This document shows positions 52,784-62,855 of a DNA stretch of 64,000 nucleotides, in pieces (position 1 is the stretch's first letter; each line of letters begins with the position of its first letter). The translations under genes and the position numbers were made by a program. The notes beneath the pieces are model-generated. The model was not told the origin of the DNA. It saw only the letters and a list, made by a program, of their open reading frames with translations, and made no database searches. Source of the stretch: an uncultured Clostridia bacterium (GTDB taxonomy: Bacteria > Bacillota > Clostridia > TANB77 > CAG-508); contig CAJFII010000005.1 in the NCBI GenBank assembly GCA_904381285.1, positions 1 through 64,000 of the forward strand. The letters run 5' to 3'.

Positions 52784-54779
52784 ATGAGTTATAAAATACA
52801 AGGAGCTGTAAGAAGAAATAAAAGAAATTTTATAATATTTGCTATACTATGGGTAATCTTATCCATAGTTTTAGTGATGCCAATTTCATATAGTATTGTA
52901 AATGCAACAGTAAATGGTTCTTTTAATTTAGGAAAATTTTTTGAAGAGATATTTTTAGCAATGTCTAGTTTAGGAACTGTATTAGCAAAAACTTTTACAG
53001 CTGAATACATTGGAACATTTTTGTCTACATTACTTAAATTTAGTGTGGTATATGCAATATTCATATTAATAGGTTTAATAAGAACAGCACCTAAAAATGA
53101 ATATTCAGACATAGAACACGGTTCAAGCGACTGGTCAAAAAATGGAGAGCAATATAGAATCTTAAGTAATAAAAAGGGAATAATCTTAGCACAAAATAAC
53201 TATTTACCTGTGGATAAAAGAGGAAACGTAAACGTATTGGTAGTTGGACGGTTCAGGTTCTGGTAAATCTGCATCATATTCAATACCAAATGCATTTCAA
53301 ATGTTAGGTTCATATGTATTTACAGATCCAAAAGGTGAATTATATGATAAGACAGCTGGATATTTAAAACAACATGGATATGAAATAAAAGTACTAAACC
53401 TAGTACGTCCACAATTTAGTGATGGATATAACCCTTTAATGCATATATCTAGTGAATTAGATGTAGATGTTATTGCGAATACAGTAGTAAAAGGACAAAA
53501 AACAGAAGCGGGACAAGATCCTTATTGGGATGATATGGCAGAAATGTTATTAAAAGCATTAATATATTATTTAATAGCAACAAGACCAGAAGAAGAACAA
53601 AACTTAGCAAGCTGTGCAGAACTAGTAAGAGCTGCGAACTCAAATGGAGGAAGTAACCTGCTTACAGAATTAATGAATCAATTACCATATGACCACCCAG
53701 CAAGAATGAACTATAAATCTATTGAAATAGCACCAGAAAAAACATATGGTTCTATACTATCTTCATTACAATCTAAACTAGGTAAGTTTGACTCTAAAGA
53801 AATAGCAGAACTAACTTCAACAGATACAATAAACTTTGAAGAAATAGGAAGCAAAAAAACAGCAGTATATGTTATATCATCAGATACACATACAGCATAT
53901 GACTTTTTACTTACAATATTCTTCTCGCAAATGATACAACAACTTTATGATTTTGCAGATAAAAACGGAGGAGCATTACCAGTACCTACATACTTTATAT
54001 TAGATGAGTTCGCAAACATTGGTAAAGTTCCAGATTTTGATAAAAAAATATCAACAAGTAGAAGTAGAAAAATATCTTTTAGTGTTATACTACAAAATTT
54101 AGACCAACTAGAGGCAGTATATGAAAAGTCATATGAAACAATAATAGGTAACTGTGATACACATGTATTCTTAGGAAGTAATTCACAAAAAACAGTAGAA
54201 TATTTCTCAAAGGCATTAGGAGAAAAAACAATAGAAAGAGATAGCATATCTGTAAATAAAGACAAACATAACTGGAGACAAGGTACAAGTGTATCAGACC
54301 AAGTAATGGCAAGAGCATTAATGACTCCAGATGAGTTAAGAAGAATGGATAATGACCTTTGTATAATATTTGAAAAAGGAATAAAACCAATAAAAGCACA
54401 TAAATTTTATTATTTCCAAACACCAATGGCAAAAAAATTAGCTGCTTATACATTAGACCATAATGACGTAAGAGATGTACAAAGAGGTGAATGGAGAAAA
54501 TACAATCCATATAATCCATATGTGCCAGAAGATAAGAAAAAACAGGTTGAAAACTTAAAAGTAGAGTCATTAGATGACTTATTCGATGAACCAGAAGAAA
54601 AAGAAGAACCTAAAAAGGCAGCAAAGATGGAGGAAATAAAAGTAGAACCAGTAGTACAGCAAGAAGCACCAATGCTACCACAGGATAACAGCAATGATGA
54701 TGAGCTAGATAAAGACTTACAAAAAGAATTAGAAGCAAAATTTGATGAACTATTTGGTCCATTAGAAGATAATGATTAA
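52784..54779 (+). CDS. VirD4/TraG-like coupling ATPase; CGG +1 site inside Walker A
   Basis: The 664-aa protein needs a +1 shift at CGG (53249-53251, codon 156). Upstream are two transmembrane helices and VNVLVVG. Shifted reading gives G-SGSGKSASYSIPNAFQM, restoring the P-loop GGSGSGKS; unshifted reading ends five codons later at TAA. Downstream are VFTDPKGELYDKTAGYL, FILDEFANIGKVPDFDKKI (Walker B) and SRSRKISFSVILQNLDQLEA, typical of type IV coupling proteins (CD1115-like). The acidic Pro-rich C-tail is unusual. No relaxase or T4SS genes adjoin it, so it may be an orphan or chromosomally domesticated coupling protein. Confidence 0.88.
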
Positions 54780-54793
54780 AAAATAAAAATGTT

Positions 54794-54826
54794 AAAAAAG
54801 GCTACAAAATTATGTAGCTTTTTTAG
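54794..54826 (+). terminator. Terminator after the VirD4-like gene
   Basis: AAAAAAGGCTACA pairs with TGTAGCTTTTTT around a short A/T loop. Confidence 0.8.
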
Positions 54827-54976
54827 TTTATATTATTCTAACATTACTCTATCTTTTCATATTTAAGCAAATTTATTTCATAAAACTTAAAAACAAATGT
54901 TTTAATTCTATTGACTTTTAATCAGGAATTATATATAATTCTAATATAATTATTATTCTATGTGAGGGGACCAAAT

Positions 54977-56038
54977 ATGAAATTTGTACATATAGCAGAT
55001 ATGCATTTTGATATACCATTTTCAACACTTGCAAAAAACGATTTAGGAAATGCAAGGAGATTAGAACAAAGACAAATATTTAAGCAAATAATTGAATATA
55101 TAGCACAAAATGAAATAGATCATCTATTTATTTGTGGAGATTTATATGAACATGAATATGTAAAACAAAGCACTATAGAATATATAAATAATTTGTTTAA
55201 AGAAATACCAAATACAAAAATATACATTGTTCCAGGAAACCATGATCCAAGAGTAAAAGAATCATATTACAATAAATTTAACTGGAATCAAAATGTAGTT
55301 ATTTTTGATGAAAAAATAAAAAAAGTATCAGAAGATGAAGCAGATATTTATGGGTTTGGTTTTAATAATTTTTATAGACAAAATTCAAACCTTGAAGAAA
55401 TAAAAATAGAAAATCCAATCAAAATAAACATATTATTAACACATGGTTCTCTAGATGCATCCGCAAAAGAGGACATGCAGTATAACCCAATTTCAAAAAA
55501 AGAATTAAAATTATTAGGATTTGATTATATAGGACTAGGCCATATTCATAAAACAAACTATAAAGAAGAAAAAAATATAATATATCCAGGTTCATTAATT
55601 AGTTTAGGTTTTGATGAACTAGGAAAACATGGTATGATTGTAGGAAATATTGAGAAAGATAAAAAATTAGAAATAGCATTTGTACCAGTAGATAAAAAAG
55701 AATTCATAGAACAAGAATTAGAAATTGATATGGTAAATTCACAAGAAGAAATAATAGAATGTCTAAATCAAATCAAGACAGATGATAATAAATATTATAA
55801 GATTATTTTAACAGGAAAAAGGAATTTTGAAATAAACACATATGAAATAGCAAAACAAATACAAAATAAAAATATATTAAAAATAAAAGACAATACTAGT
55901 ATAAAAATAGATTTAGAAGAATTAGCAAAACAAAAAAGTCTTAAAGGAATATTTGTTAAAAATATGCTAGAAAAAATGAATGAAGAAAATAAAGAAACTA
56001 TATTAAAAGCTATTGAGATAGGTTTAGAAGCAATGTAA
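54977..56038 (+). CDS. SbcD/YhaO-type DNA exonuclease subunit
   Basis: GAGGGGA precedes ATG 54977. The 353-aa product has the calcineurin-like metal motifs MKFVHIADMHFDIPF (DxH), FICGDLYEHE (GDxxE), IVPGNHDPRV (GNHD) and ILLTHGS plus GLGHIHKTN (GHxH). This is the Mre11/SbcD superfamily, closest in layout to YhaO. It acts with an SMC-like ATPase in DNA end processing. The partner gene follows 33 bases later. Confidence 0.9.
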   Translation: MKFVHIADMHFDIPFSTLAKNDLGNARRLEQRQIFKQIIEYIAQNEIDHLFICGDLYEHEYVKQSTIEYINNLFKEIPNTKIYIVPGNHDPRVKESYYNKFNWNQNVVIFDEKIKKVSEDEADIYGFGFNNFYRQNSNLEEIKIENPIKINILLTHGSLDASAKEDMQYNPISKKELKLLGFDYIGLGHIHKTNYKEEKNIIYPGSLISLGFDELGKHGMIVGNIEKDKKLEIAFVPVDKKEFIEQELEIDMVNSQEEIIECLNQIKTDDNKYYKIILTGKRNFEINTYEIAKQIQNKNILKIKDNTSIKIDLEELAKQKSLKGIFVKNMLEKMNEENKETILKAIEIGLEAM

Positions 56039-56071
56039 AAATAATACTAAAGGAGGTAGTAACCACAAAAT

Positions 56072-57964
56072 ATGGAAATTTTAAATTTAAAAGTAAATAA
56101 CTTTGGAAAATTATCTAATAAAGAAATAGAATTAAAAAAAGGAATAAATATAATATATGGAGAAAATGAAAGTGGAAAATCTACCTTGTTAAAATTTATA
56201 ATGGGTATGTTTTATGGATTATCAAAAAATAAAAACAAAAAATTTATTTCAGATTATGAAAAATATATGCCATGGAATGGCGGAGAATTTTCAGGAAAAA
56301 TCACATATAAATTAGATAATAACCAAAAATATGAAGTGTTTAGAGAATTTAAAAAGAAAAATCCGAATATATTTAATGAAAATTTAGAAGATATATCAAA
56401 AGAATTTAACATAGATAAAAATTTAGGAAATAGGTTTTTTTATGACCAAACTAAAGTAGATGAAGAATTATTTTTGTCAACAATAGTATCATTACAAGAA
56501 GAAGTAAAATTAGATGAAAAAGAACAAAATATATTAGTACAAAAAATGTCTAATTTAGCAAGTACAGGTGAAGATAATATATCATTTCAAAAAATAATGA
56601 ATAATTTAAACAAAAGACAAATGGAAGAAATAGGTACAGCTAGAAGTCAAGATAGACCAATAAATACAGTAATGAAAAGAATGGAAGAAATAGAAAATGA
56701 GAAGGAATATTTAAGTAATTTTACTAACAAACAATATGAAATAGAAGAAGAAAATCAAGAATTAGAGGTACAAATAAAAGAGCAAGAAAACAAATTAGAA
56801 CTTTTAAAAAATTTAAAACAAGTACAAGAAAAGAAAGAATTGCAAAAAGAAAAACTAAAAATAAATGAAAATGTAAAAAGGGAATATAATAAAAAAATAC
56901 AAAAATTATATGAAAAAGATAAAGAAGAAAATGCAAAAGATAAACTTCAGGTAATACATAATAAAAATGTTATAAAAGTAGGAGCTATATTAGATGTAAT
57001 ATTCTTTATATTAACAATAATATCTATATTTTTAATAAAAAACGATATTATTACTGCAATATTTACAGTTTTAACAATTATTTCAGTTGTGTATACAGGT
57101 TATCAACAATATAAGAGTAAAATGGGAATTCACACAAAAGAAATAAAACAAAATGTGGAAAAAGCTAATACAAAAAATGAAATAGAAGTATTATTACAAG
57201 CAACAAAAAAATTAGAAGAAGAAAGTAAAAATACAGTACAACTAATAGAAAAAGAATATAATGAAGAAATAGAAAAAATAAGGAATAAATATATTGGAAT
57301 AATACCAATTAAAGAAATTGATGAATTATTATCAAAACAGGCATTAACATATGAAATAAATGTAATGCAAAATAAAATAAGCGAAAATAAAGTAAAATTA
57401 CATACTATAAATGTTGATAAAAATAATATTTTACCAAAGCTAGAAAATCTAGCACAACTAGAAGAAGAGTACATGGTATTAGAAGAACAATATAATGAAT
57501 TAATAAAAAATAATGATATCATTAATTTAGTAAAAGATGAAGTTCAAAATGCTTATGAAATCATGAGAAAAAATGTAACACCTAAGTTTACGAGTAATTT
57601 ATCAAAAATAATTGAAAAAATATCTTCTGGAAAATACAAAAATGTACAATTAGATGAAACAAATGGAATGATTATAGAAATAGAAAATGGTAATTATATA
57701 TCAGCAAAGAATTTAAGTATAGGAACAATAGACCAGCTATATTTATCTTTAAGAATTGGTGCAGGTATGGAAATATCAGAAGAAAAATTACCAATTATTT
57801 TAGATGAAGCATTTGCATATTGGGATCAAGCAAGATTAGAAAATATATTAAAATACTTAAACGAAGATTTTAAAGATAGACAAATTATTTTATTTACATG
57901 TACTAATAGAGAGAAAGAGGCACTTCAAAAATTAGGAATAGAATTTAATAGGGTAATTCTGTAA
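56072..57964 (+). CDS. YhaN-like AAA/SMC-type ATPase
   Basis: The 630-aa product has an N-terminal Walker A (NIIYGENESGKSTLLKFIMG, about residues 26-45) and long coiled coils. A pair of hydrophobic segments lies in the middle (about residues 305-345: VGAILDVIFFILTIISIFLI and then IFTVLTIISVVY). The C-terminal ABC signature and Walker B are in SAKNLSIGTIDQLYLSLRI and LPIILDEAFAYWD. The mid-coil membrane segments distinguish YhaN from SbcC/Rad50. It pairs with the upstream SbcD-like nuclease; together they probably process DNA ends near the membrane. GGAGG precedes its ATG. Confidence 0.9.
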   Translation: MEILNLKVNNFGKLSNKEIELKKGINIIYGENESGKSTLLKFIMGMFYGLSKNKNKKFISDYEKYMPWNGGEFSGKITYKLDNNQKYEVFREFKKKNPNIFNENLEDISKEFNIDKNLGNRFFYDQTKVDEELFLSTIVSLQEEVKLDEKEQNILVQKMSNLASTGEDNISFQKIMNNLNKRQMEEIGTARSQDRPINTVMKRMEEIENEKEYLSNFTNKQYEIEEENQELEVQIKEQENKLELLKNLKQVQEKKELQKEKLKINENVKREYNKKIQKLYEKDKEENAKDKLQVIHNKNVIKVGAILDVIFFILTIISIFLIKNDIITAIFTVLTIISVVYTGYQQYKSKMGIHTKEIKQNVEKANTKNEIEVLLQATKKLEEESKNTVQLIEKEYNEEIEKIRNKYIGIIPIKEIDELLSKQALTYEINVMQNKISENKVKLHTINVDKNNILPKLENLAQLEEEYMVLEEQYNELIKNNDIINLVKDEVQNAYEIMRKNVTPKFTSNLSKIIEKISSGKYKNVQLDETNGMIIEIENGNYISAKNLSIGTIDQLYLSLRIGAGMEISEEKLPIILDEAFAYWDQARLENILKYLNEDFKDRQIILFTCTNREKEALQKLGIEFNRVIL

Positions 57965-58115
57965 GTAGTATTTACCATATAAATAATATGTATATTTATT
58001 AACTCTAAATATACATATTATTTTAAATTTAAGTATACATTAAGTAACTACTATTGATAAATTGGTAAAAATTGTGTATAATACTAAAAGAATAAAATTA
58101 AGAGGAGAGCGTAAG

Positions 58116-59183
58116 ATGTTTCAAAAATTAGATGACGTAGAAAAAAGATATGAAGAATTAACAGTTCAAATTAGTGATCCAGAAGTTATATCAAAAACTA
58201 ACGAATGGCAAAAACTTATGAAAGAACATTCTGATATGACACCTATAGTGGAAAAATATAGAGAATATAAAAGAGTAAAACAAAATTATGAAGAAGCCCT
58301 TGAAATGATGAAAGAAGAAGACCAAGAAATGAAAGCTCTTGCAGAAACTGAAATGCTAGAGTCAAAAGAAAAGATGCATTCACTTGAAGAGGAATTAAAA
58401 TTATTGTTAATACCTAAAGACCCAGATGATGACAAAAACGTTATATGTGAGATAAGAGCTGGTGCAGGTGGAGAAGAAGCAGCACTATTTGCTGGCACAT
58501 TATTTAGAATGTATTCAATGTATGCAGAAAAGAAACATTGGAAATTAGAAATATTAAATGAAAACGAAACGGGACTTGGTGGATATAAAGAAATATCCTT
58601 TATGGTTACAGGAAAAGGAGTATATAGTAGACTAAAATTCGAAAGTGGTGTACACAGAGTACAAAGAGTACCAGATACAGAATCAAGTGGAAGAATACAT
58701 ACATCAACTGCTACAGTTGCAGTTTTACCTGTAGTAGAAGATGTAGAAATAGAAATAAATCCTAGTGATATTAAAATGGATGTTTATAGAGCATCAGGAG
58801 CTGGTGGTCAACACGTAAACAAAACATCATCAGCAGTAAGATTAACACATATTCCAACAGGAATAGTAGCAGAATGTCAAACAGAACGTTCACAGTTACA
58901 AAATAGAGAATACGCAATGCGTTTATTACGTTCAAGATTATATGAAATGGAAAAACAAAAAAGAGATTCTGAACTTGCAAATGAAAGAAAGAGCCAAGTT
59001 GGAAGCGGTGATAGATCAGAAAAGATAAGAACATACAACTATCCACAAGGACGTATAACAGACCATAGAATAGGATTAAGTATATTTCAAATGGAAGACT
59101 TTTTAAATGGAAACCTAGACGAAATGCTTGATTCATTAATAGCAGCAGATAGAGCAGAACGATTAAAAGGAAATGAAGAATAA
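58116..59183 (+). CDS. prfA: Peptide chain release factor 1
   Basis: GAGGAGAG precedes ATG 58116; the in-frame start at 58062 is too early. The 355-aa product has the anticodon-like PDTESS-type segment in [20 protein letters not shown] and the catalytic GGQ in [40 protein letters not shown] follows. This is RF1, reading UAA and UAG. All features are intact, consistent with UAG and UAA being real stops here. A hairpin repeat follows. Confidence 0.97.
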   Translation: MFQKLDDVEKRYEELTVQISDPEVISKTNEWQKLMKEHSDMTPIVEKYREYKRVKQNYEEALEMMKEEDQEMKALAETEMLESKEKMHSLEEELKLLLIPKDPDDDKNVICEIRAGAGGEEAALFAGTLFRMYSMYAEKKHWKLEILNENETGLGGYKEISFMVTGKGVYSRLKFESGVHRVQRVPDTESSGRIHTSTATVAVLPVVEDVEIEINPSDIKMDVYRASGAGGQHVNKTSSAVRLTHIPTGIVAECQTERSQLQNREYAMRLLRSRLYEMEKQKRDSELANERKSQVGSGDRSEKIRTYNYPQGRITDHRIGLSIFQMEDFLNGNLDEMLDSLIAADRAERLKGNEE

Positions 59184-59260
59184 TATAATAAAATAAAGAA
59201 TAAAAATCTTCTTATTAAATAAACTGATAGTATAGAGTTTATTTAGATAAGGAGATTTTT
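59184..59260 (+). repeat. 77-bp hairpin repeat, copy 1 (after prfA)
   Basis: This copy differs from 61486-61562 at one position. AAAAATCTTCTTATTAAATA, followed by AAC, pairs with GTTTATTTAGATAAGGAGAT, followed by TTTT, making a terminator-like hairpin. It follows prfA. An AAGGAG in the 3' arm is a potential SD, here followed only by a 26-codon ORF at 59268-59348. Confidence 0.75.
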
Positions 59261-59331
59261 GTTATTTATGTATGACAATTATAATTCTAGAACTTTAAAC
59301 AAATTCATATTTTTATATGGACAAGCTTATA

Positions 59332-59361
59332 TTGACAAATTATGGTAAAACATGCTATTAT
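59332..59361 (+). promoter_or_regulatory. Promoter of the 59405 gene
   Basis: TTGACA (59332-59337) and TATTAT (59356-59361) with 18-bp spacing precede the phosphodiesterase gene. Confidence 0.6.
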
Positions 59362-59404
59362 AAAATCAGTTTTTGAATTATAGAAAAAGAATTAAGGATG
59401 ATTT

Positions 59405-60532
59405 ATGGAAAAATTGAAATATGAAATTATGTTTCCAATTGAAGGAAATAACTTAATAAATGTAAGTAATTCAATTTTAAAAGCAATGGATGCTAAAATT
59501 TTGCATAAAAGTTTAAAAAGCTTAGATAAACAATTATTGCAAAATAAATATAAGAATATTGTATTATTACTTTATGATGGATTAGGCACTAAGGTATTAG
59601 ATAGATTTTTGCCTAAAGAATCATTTTTACAGAAAAATAAAATTTGTGATATCACATCTGTATTTCCATCTACCACAGTTGCAGCTACAACTAGTGTCCT
59701 TACAGGGCAAGCACCTAGTGAACATGGATGGTTAGGATGGGATATGTTTTTTAAAGACGACGATGAAACAGTATCAGTTTATATGAATGTAAAAAAAGAT
59801 ACAAATATTCCAGCAAAACATGTTGTAAAAGAAAGACCAGAAATGAAATATAAAACAATTCTAGATAGAATAAATGAAGAAACATCGAATGATGCATATT
59901 TTGCTTGGCCTTTTGATGAAAAGTATCCATGTAATACATTAGAAGAAATTAGCAAAAGGATATGTGACTTATGTATTAAACCTAATAAAAAATTTATTTA
60001 TGCATATTATAATAATCCAGATAAAATATTACACCAAGAAGGATTTGAGAGTATTGAAGTAAAAAATGAAATTTTTAATATAAATGACATGACAGAAAAA
60101 TTATATAATAAATTGCCAGCTGAAACTGTATTAATTGTAATTGCTGATCATGGACATATAGAATGTAAATATAAGACTATAAGTGAAAACAAAGAATTAT
60201 TTAACATGTTAGAAAGAACAATTGCTTTAGAACCTAGAGCATGTTCAATAAAATTAAAACAAAAAATTAATAAAAATGATTTCAAAGAAAAATTTATTAA
60301 AGAGTATGGAAATAATTTTCTTCTTTACTCAAAAGAAGAAGTAATAAAAAAGGAGCTATTTGGTAATAAAATAAAAAATAGTATAGTAATTGACAATATA
60401 GGTGATTTTATTGCTATTGCAACAAAAGATATATCTTTACGATATGATGAAAAAGGGAAGACTTTTAAAACTTATCATGCAGGAATTACAAGAGATGAAA
60501 TGGAAATACCATTAATAGTTTTAAAAAAATAG
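59405..60532 (+). CDS. Alkaline-phosphatase-superfamily phosphodiesterase/nucleotide pyrophosphatase
   Basis: The 375-aa product has VLLLYDGLGTKVLDRFLPKE (first metal Asp) and DITSVFPSTTVAATTSVLTG (nucleophile Thr, about residue 97), then APSEHGWLGWDMFF. Later come YYNNPDKILHQEGFES and LIVIADHGHIECKY, and a C-terminal YHAGITRDEMEIPLIVL. This is the type I phosphodiesterase/nucleotide pyrophosphatase family. The substrate is unknown. It is followed nine bases later by a nucleotidyltransferase-like gene, and both lie between two copies of a 77-bp repeat. Confidence 0.88.
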   Translation: MEKLKYEIMFPIEGNNLINVSNSILKAMDAKILHKSLKSLDKQLLQNKYKNIVLLLYDGLGTKVLDRFLPKESFLQKNKICDITSVFPSTTVAATTSVLTGQAPSEHGWLGWDMFFKDDDETVSVYMNVKKDTNIPAKHVVKERPEMKYKTILDRINEETSNDAYFAWPFDEKYPCNTLEEISKRICDLCIKPNKKFIYAYYNNPDKILHQEGFESIEVKNEIFNINDMTEKLYNKLPAETVLIVIADHGHIECKYKTISENKELFNMLERTIALEPRACSIKLKQKINKNDFKEKFIKEYGNNFLLYSKEEVIKKELFGNKIKNSIVIDNIGDFIAIATKDISLRYDEKGKTFKTYHAGITRDEMEIPLIVLKK

Positions 60533-60541
60533 GAGTTAAAA

Positions 60542-61432
60542 ATGAACATTAGAGAAATTGCTAAAACAGTAGATAGTGAATTCAAAGAATATTTTAAAAA
60601 TGATGAAAGTATTAAATCAATTTTTGTTGCAGGTTCAATGGCACTTGATGATTATATAGAAAGAACAGACAATGACTATGATATTAGAGCAGTATCAACT
60701 CATGTTACTGCAAAACAATTATTAGATTTTGAAAACTTTTTGGCTGAATTATCACAAAGATTAACTACAGATGATATTGGAGTTAATTATAGTTGTTTAG
60801 TAGGACCAGTAAATCACAATATTTCTACTAAAGGAAAGAATTTTTTAATTCATGCTATGATACATGAAGAAAAACAGCTGGATGATTTTTTGCCAATTAC
60901 TCATAAGTATTCTTATGCAAAAAGGTATAGAATAGTTGATGGAGAAGATTGTATAGGTAGATTTAGAACTATTAGATATACAATAGATGACATCTTAAAT
61001 TCTCATGAGGGATTAAATTATTGTATTGATATGTTAAAGAAAAGAGAATATAGATATTTAACATGGAATGTTGAAGGGGATAATTGTGAATTTACCTTTA
61101 ATACAGATGAAATGCCAGAAGATACAGTATGTGAAAATTGCTTTTATTCCACAAATAAATTTTTGCAAAACTTAAGAAACTATTGTGGTTGGAATGGTAT
61201 TAGAATGCCTAAAAATCAACTAGAAGCAGCAATGAAACTTCTTGGAGAAGAATATGACTGCAAAGAAGTAAGACAGGTTATGGAATGTTTAGTAACTAAA
61301 AATGAAGGAAAATTAAAGAAAATGACGAGTGATCCTATAAGAATGACAGTTCCTATATTACAAAAGTTTGGTGAAAATGTAAAAGATTTAGATAAATTTT
61401 ATAATAAGCCAGAACAAGAATATGGAGACTAA
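60542..61432 (+). CDS. Nucleotidyltransferase-fold protein
   Basis: The 296-aa product has SIFVAGSMALDDYIERTDND followed by YDIRAV near residue 30. This is the GS...DxD pattern of the polymerase-beta-like nucleotidyltransferase fold. A helical domain follows with WNVEGDNCEFTFNTDEMPED and CENCFYSTNKFLQNLRNYC (Cys pair) in the middle. The family is not recognised more closely. It is in an operon with the phosphodiesterase, suggesting that one adds and the other removes a nucleotidyl or phosphodiester group; that is inference. Confidence 0.75.
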   Translation: MNIREIAKTVDSEFKEYFKNDESIKSIFVAGSMALDDYIERTDNDYDIRAVSTHVTAKQLLDFENFLAELSQRLTTDDIGVNYSCLVGPVNHNISTKGKNFLIHAMIHEEKQLDDFLPITHKYSYAKRYRIVDGEDCIGRFRTIRYTIDDILNSHEGLNYCIDMLKKREYRYLTWNVEGDNCEFTFNTDEMPEDTVCENCFYSTNKFLQNLRNYCGWNGIRMPKNQLEAAMKLLGEEYDCKEVRQVMECLVTKNEGKLKKMTSDPIRMTVPILQKFGENVKDLDKFYNKPEQEYGD

Positions 61433-61485
61433 TGCTTAGGAAAAATTAGAAGAATGAATATTAAAGAATATAAATTTAAGAGGTA

Positions 61486-61562
61486 TATAATAAAATAAAG
61501 AATAAAAATCTTCTTATTAAATAAACTGATAATATAGAGTTTATTTAGATAAGGAGATTTTT
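61486..61562 (+). repeat. 77-bp hairpin repeat, copy 2 (before the ZIP gene)
   Basis: Nearly identical to 59184-59260 (one mismatch). Here the AAGGAG in the 3' arm of the hairpin is the SD for the ZIP transporter start at 61567, so the hairpin could both terminate transcription and hide the SD. This fits a metal- or translation-responsive leader. Confidence 0.75.
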
Positions 61563-61566
61563 TATT

Positions 61567-62311
61567 TTGGAATACTTACTAAAAACAACATTAATTGGAT
61601 TATTTTTTGGAACATTTGGAACTACCATAGGAGGAATTATAGGAGTAACTTTCAAGTCTAGTAGCAACAAATTCTTAAGTTTTATTTTATCACTTGCTTC
61701 AGGATTAATGATATCTATTGTATGCTTTGATTTAGTTCCAGAAGCTTTAGAGATATCAGGAATTCCTTTAATCATAATAGGAATTTTGCTAGGAGTTATA
61801 TGTATGATTGCATGTGATGTGTTAGTTCAAAAGAAATTTAATACTAACATAAAAAATGTAAAAACTTCAGATACATTATTAAAAACAGGAATAATAGTAA
61901 GCATAGGACTTGCACTACATAACTTTCCAGAAGGACTTAGCATACGGAGCGGGATTTGGAGCATCCTTAAAACTTGGCTATTCTCTTGCACTTGCAATTC
62001 TTTTACATGATATACCAGAAGGCGTTTCTATGGCAGTACCAATGAAAAATGGAGGAATGAAAATAACAAAAGTAATACTATATGTAATTTTATCAGGAGT
62101 AACAACAGGTATAGGAGCATTTTTCGGAGCATTGGTAGGAACAATATCACAAGAAATAATAGCTATATGCTTGTCATTTGCAGCAGGAGCAATGCTATAT
62201 ATAGTATCAGGAGAATTGATTCCAGAATCGAATAAATTATATAAAGGTAGAATGTCTAGTGTTGGAAACATAATAGGGTTTATATTAGGAATATTAGCAA
62301 CAACAATATAA
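61567..62311 (+). CDS. ZIP-family metal transporter; CGG +1 site
   Basis: The start is TTG 61567, with AAGGAG upstream. The 247-aa protein needs a +1 shift at CGG (61945-61947, codon 127). Upstream is GLALHNFPEGLSI and downstream G-AGFGASLKLGYSLALAIL then LHDIPEGVSMAVPMKNGG. The shift lies between the paired metal-binding motifs HNFPEG and HDIPEG in transmembrane helices IV and V, which define ZIP/ZupT transporters. Several hydrophobic helices flank them. It imports zinc or another divalent cation. Unshifted reading continues for a hydrophobic but unrelated tail and stops. Confidence 0.9.
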
Positions 62312-62381
62312 ATTTTTATAAAGGATTGTACATATAAGCAAAAATTGATATAATACTATAAGTGAAAAAGAGGTGTTAATT

Positions 62382-62843
62382 ATGAAAATAATGTTTATAT
62401 GTACAGGAAATATATGTAGAAGTGCTATGGCACATAAATTAATGGAAAAAAAGTTAAAAGATAATAATATAAAAGATGTAGAGGTATATTCTTGTGGAAT
62501 ATATGCATATGATGGAGATGTTCCAACAGATGAGGCAAGAGAAGTAATGCAGGAATATGGGGTAGATATGAGTATGCATAGAGCAACAAATATTGCGCAT
62601 TCAAAAATAAAAGAAATGGATTTGATACTTTGTGCAACTACTTCACACAAATCTGCAGTTATGCGAATGTATCCAGAATTAAAAGATAAAGTATACACAA
62701 TGAAAGAATATATAAATGATGATAAAGAACAAAAAGATTTAGACATAAAAGATCCTTGGGGATATGGAATAGAAACATATAGATTTTGTGCAGCAGAAAT
62801 TGATAAATGCTTAGATAAATTAATACAAAAATTCGTTAACTAA
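62382..62843 (+). CDS. Low-molecular-weight protein-tyrosine phosphatase family
   Basis: GAGGTG precedes ATG 62382. The 153-aa product has the P-loop MFICTGNICRSAMAHKLME (CxxxxxRS, nucleophile Cys at about residue 7) and HRATNIAHSKIKEMDLILCA. The general-acid DPWG in KDPWGYGIETYRFCAAEID is near the C-terminus. This is the low-Mr phosphatase fold; members act on protein Tyr-P or Arg-P. The exact target is not decided. It is 12 bases upstream of pcrA, so they are probably co-transcribed. Confidence 0.92.
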   Translation: MKIMFICTGNICRSAMAHKLMEKKLKDNNIKDVEVYSCGIYAYDGDVPTDEAREVMQEYGVDMSMHRATNIAHSKIKEMDLILCATTSHKSAVMRMYPELKDKVYTMKEYINDDKEQKDLDIKDPWGYGIETYRFCAAEIDKCLDKLIQKFVN

Positions 62844-62855
62844 AAGGAGTAAAAA

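Noticed and set aside
59268..59348. 26-codon ORF after hairpin copy 1
   Set aside because: The promoter of the next gene overlaps its end, and nothing supports coding beyond the SD in the repeat.
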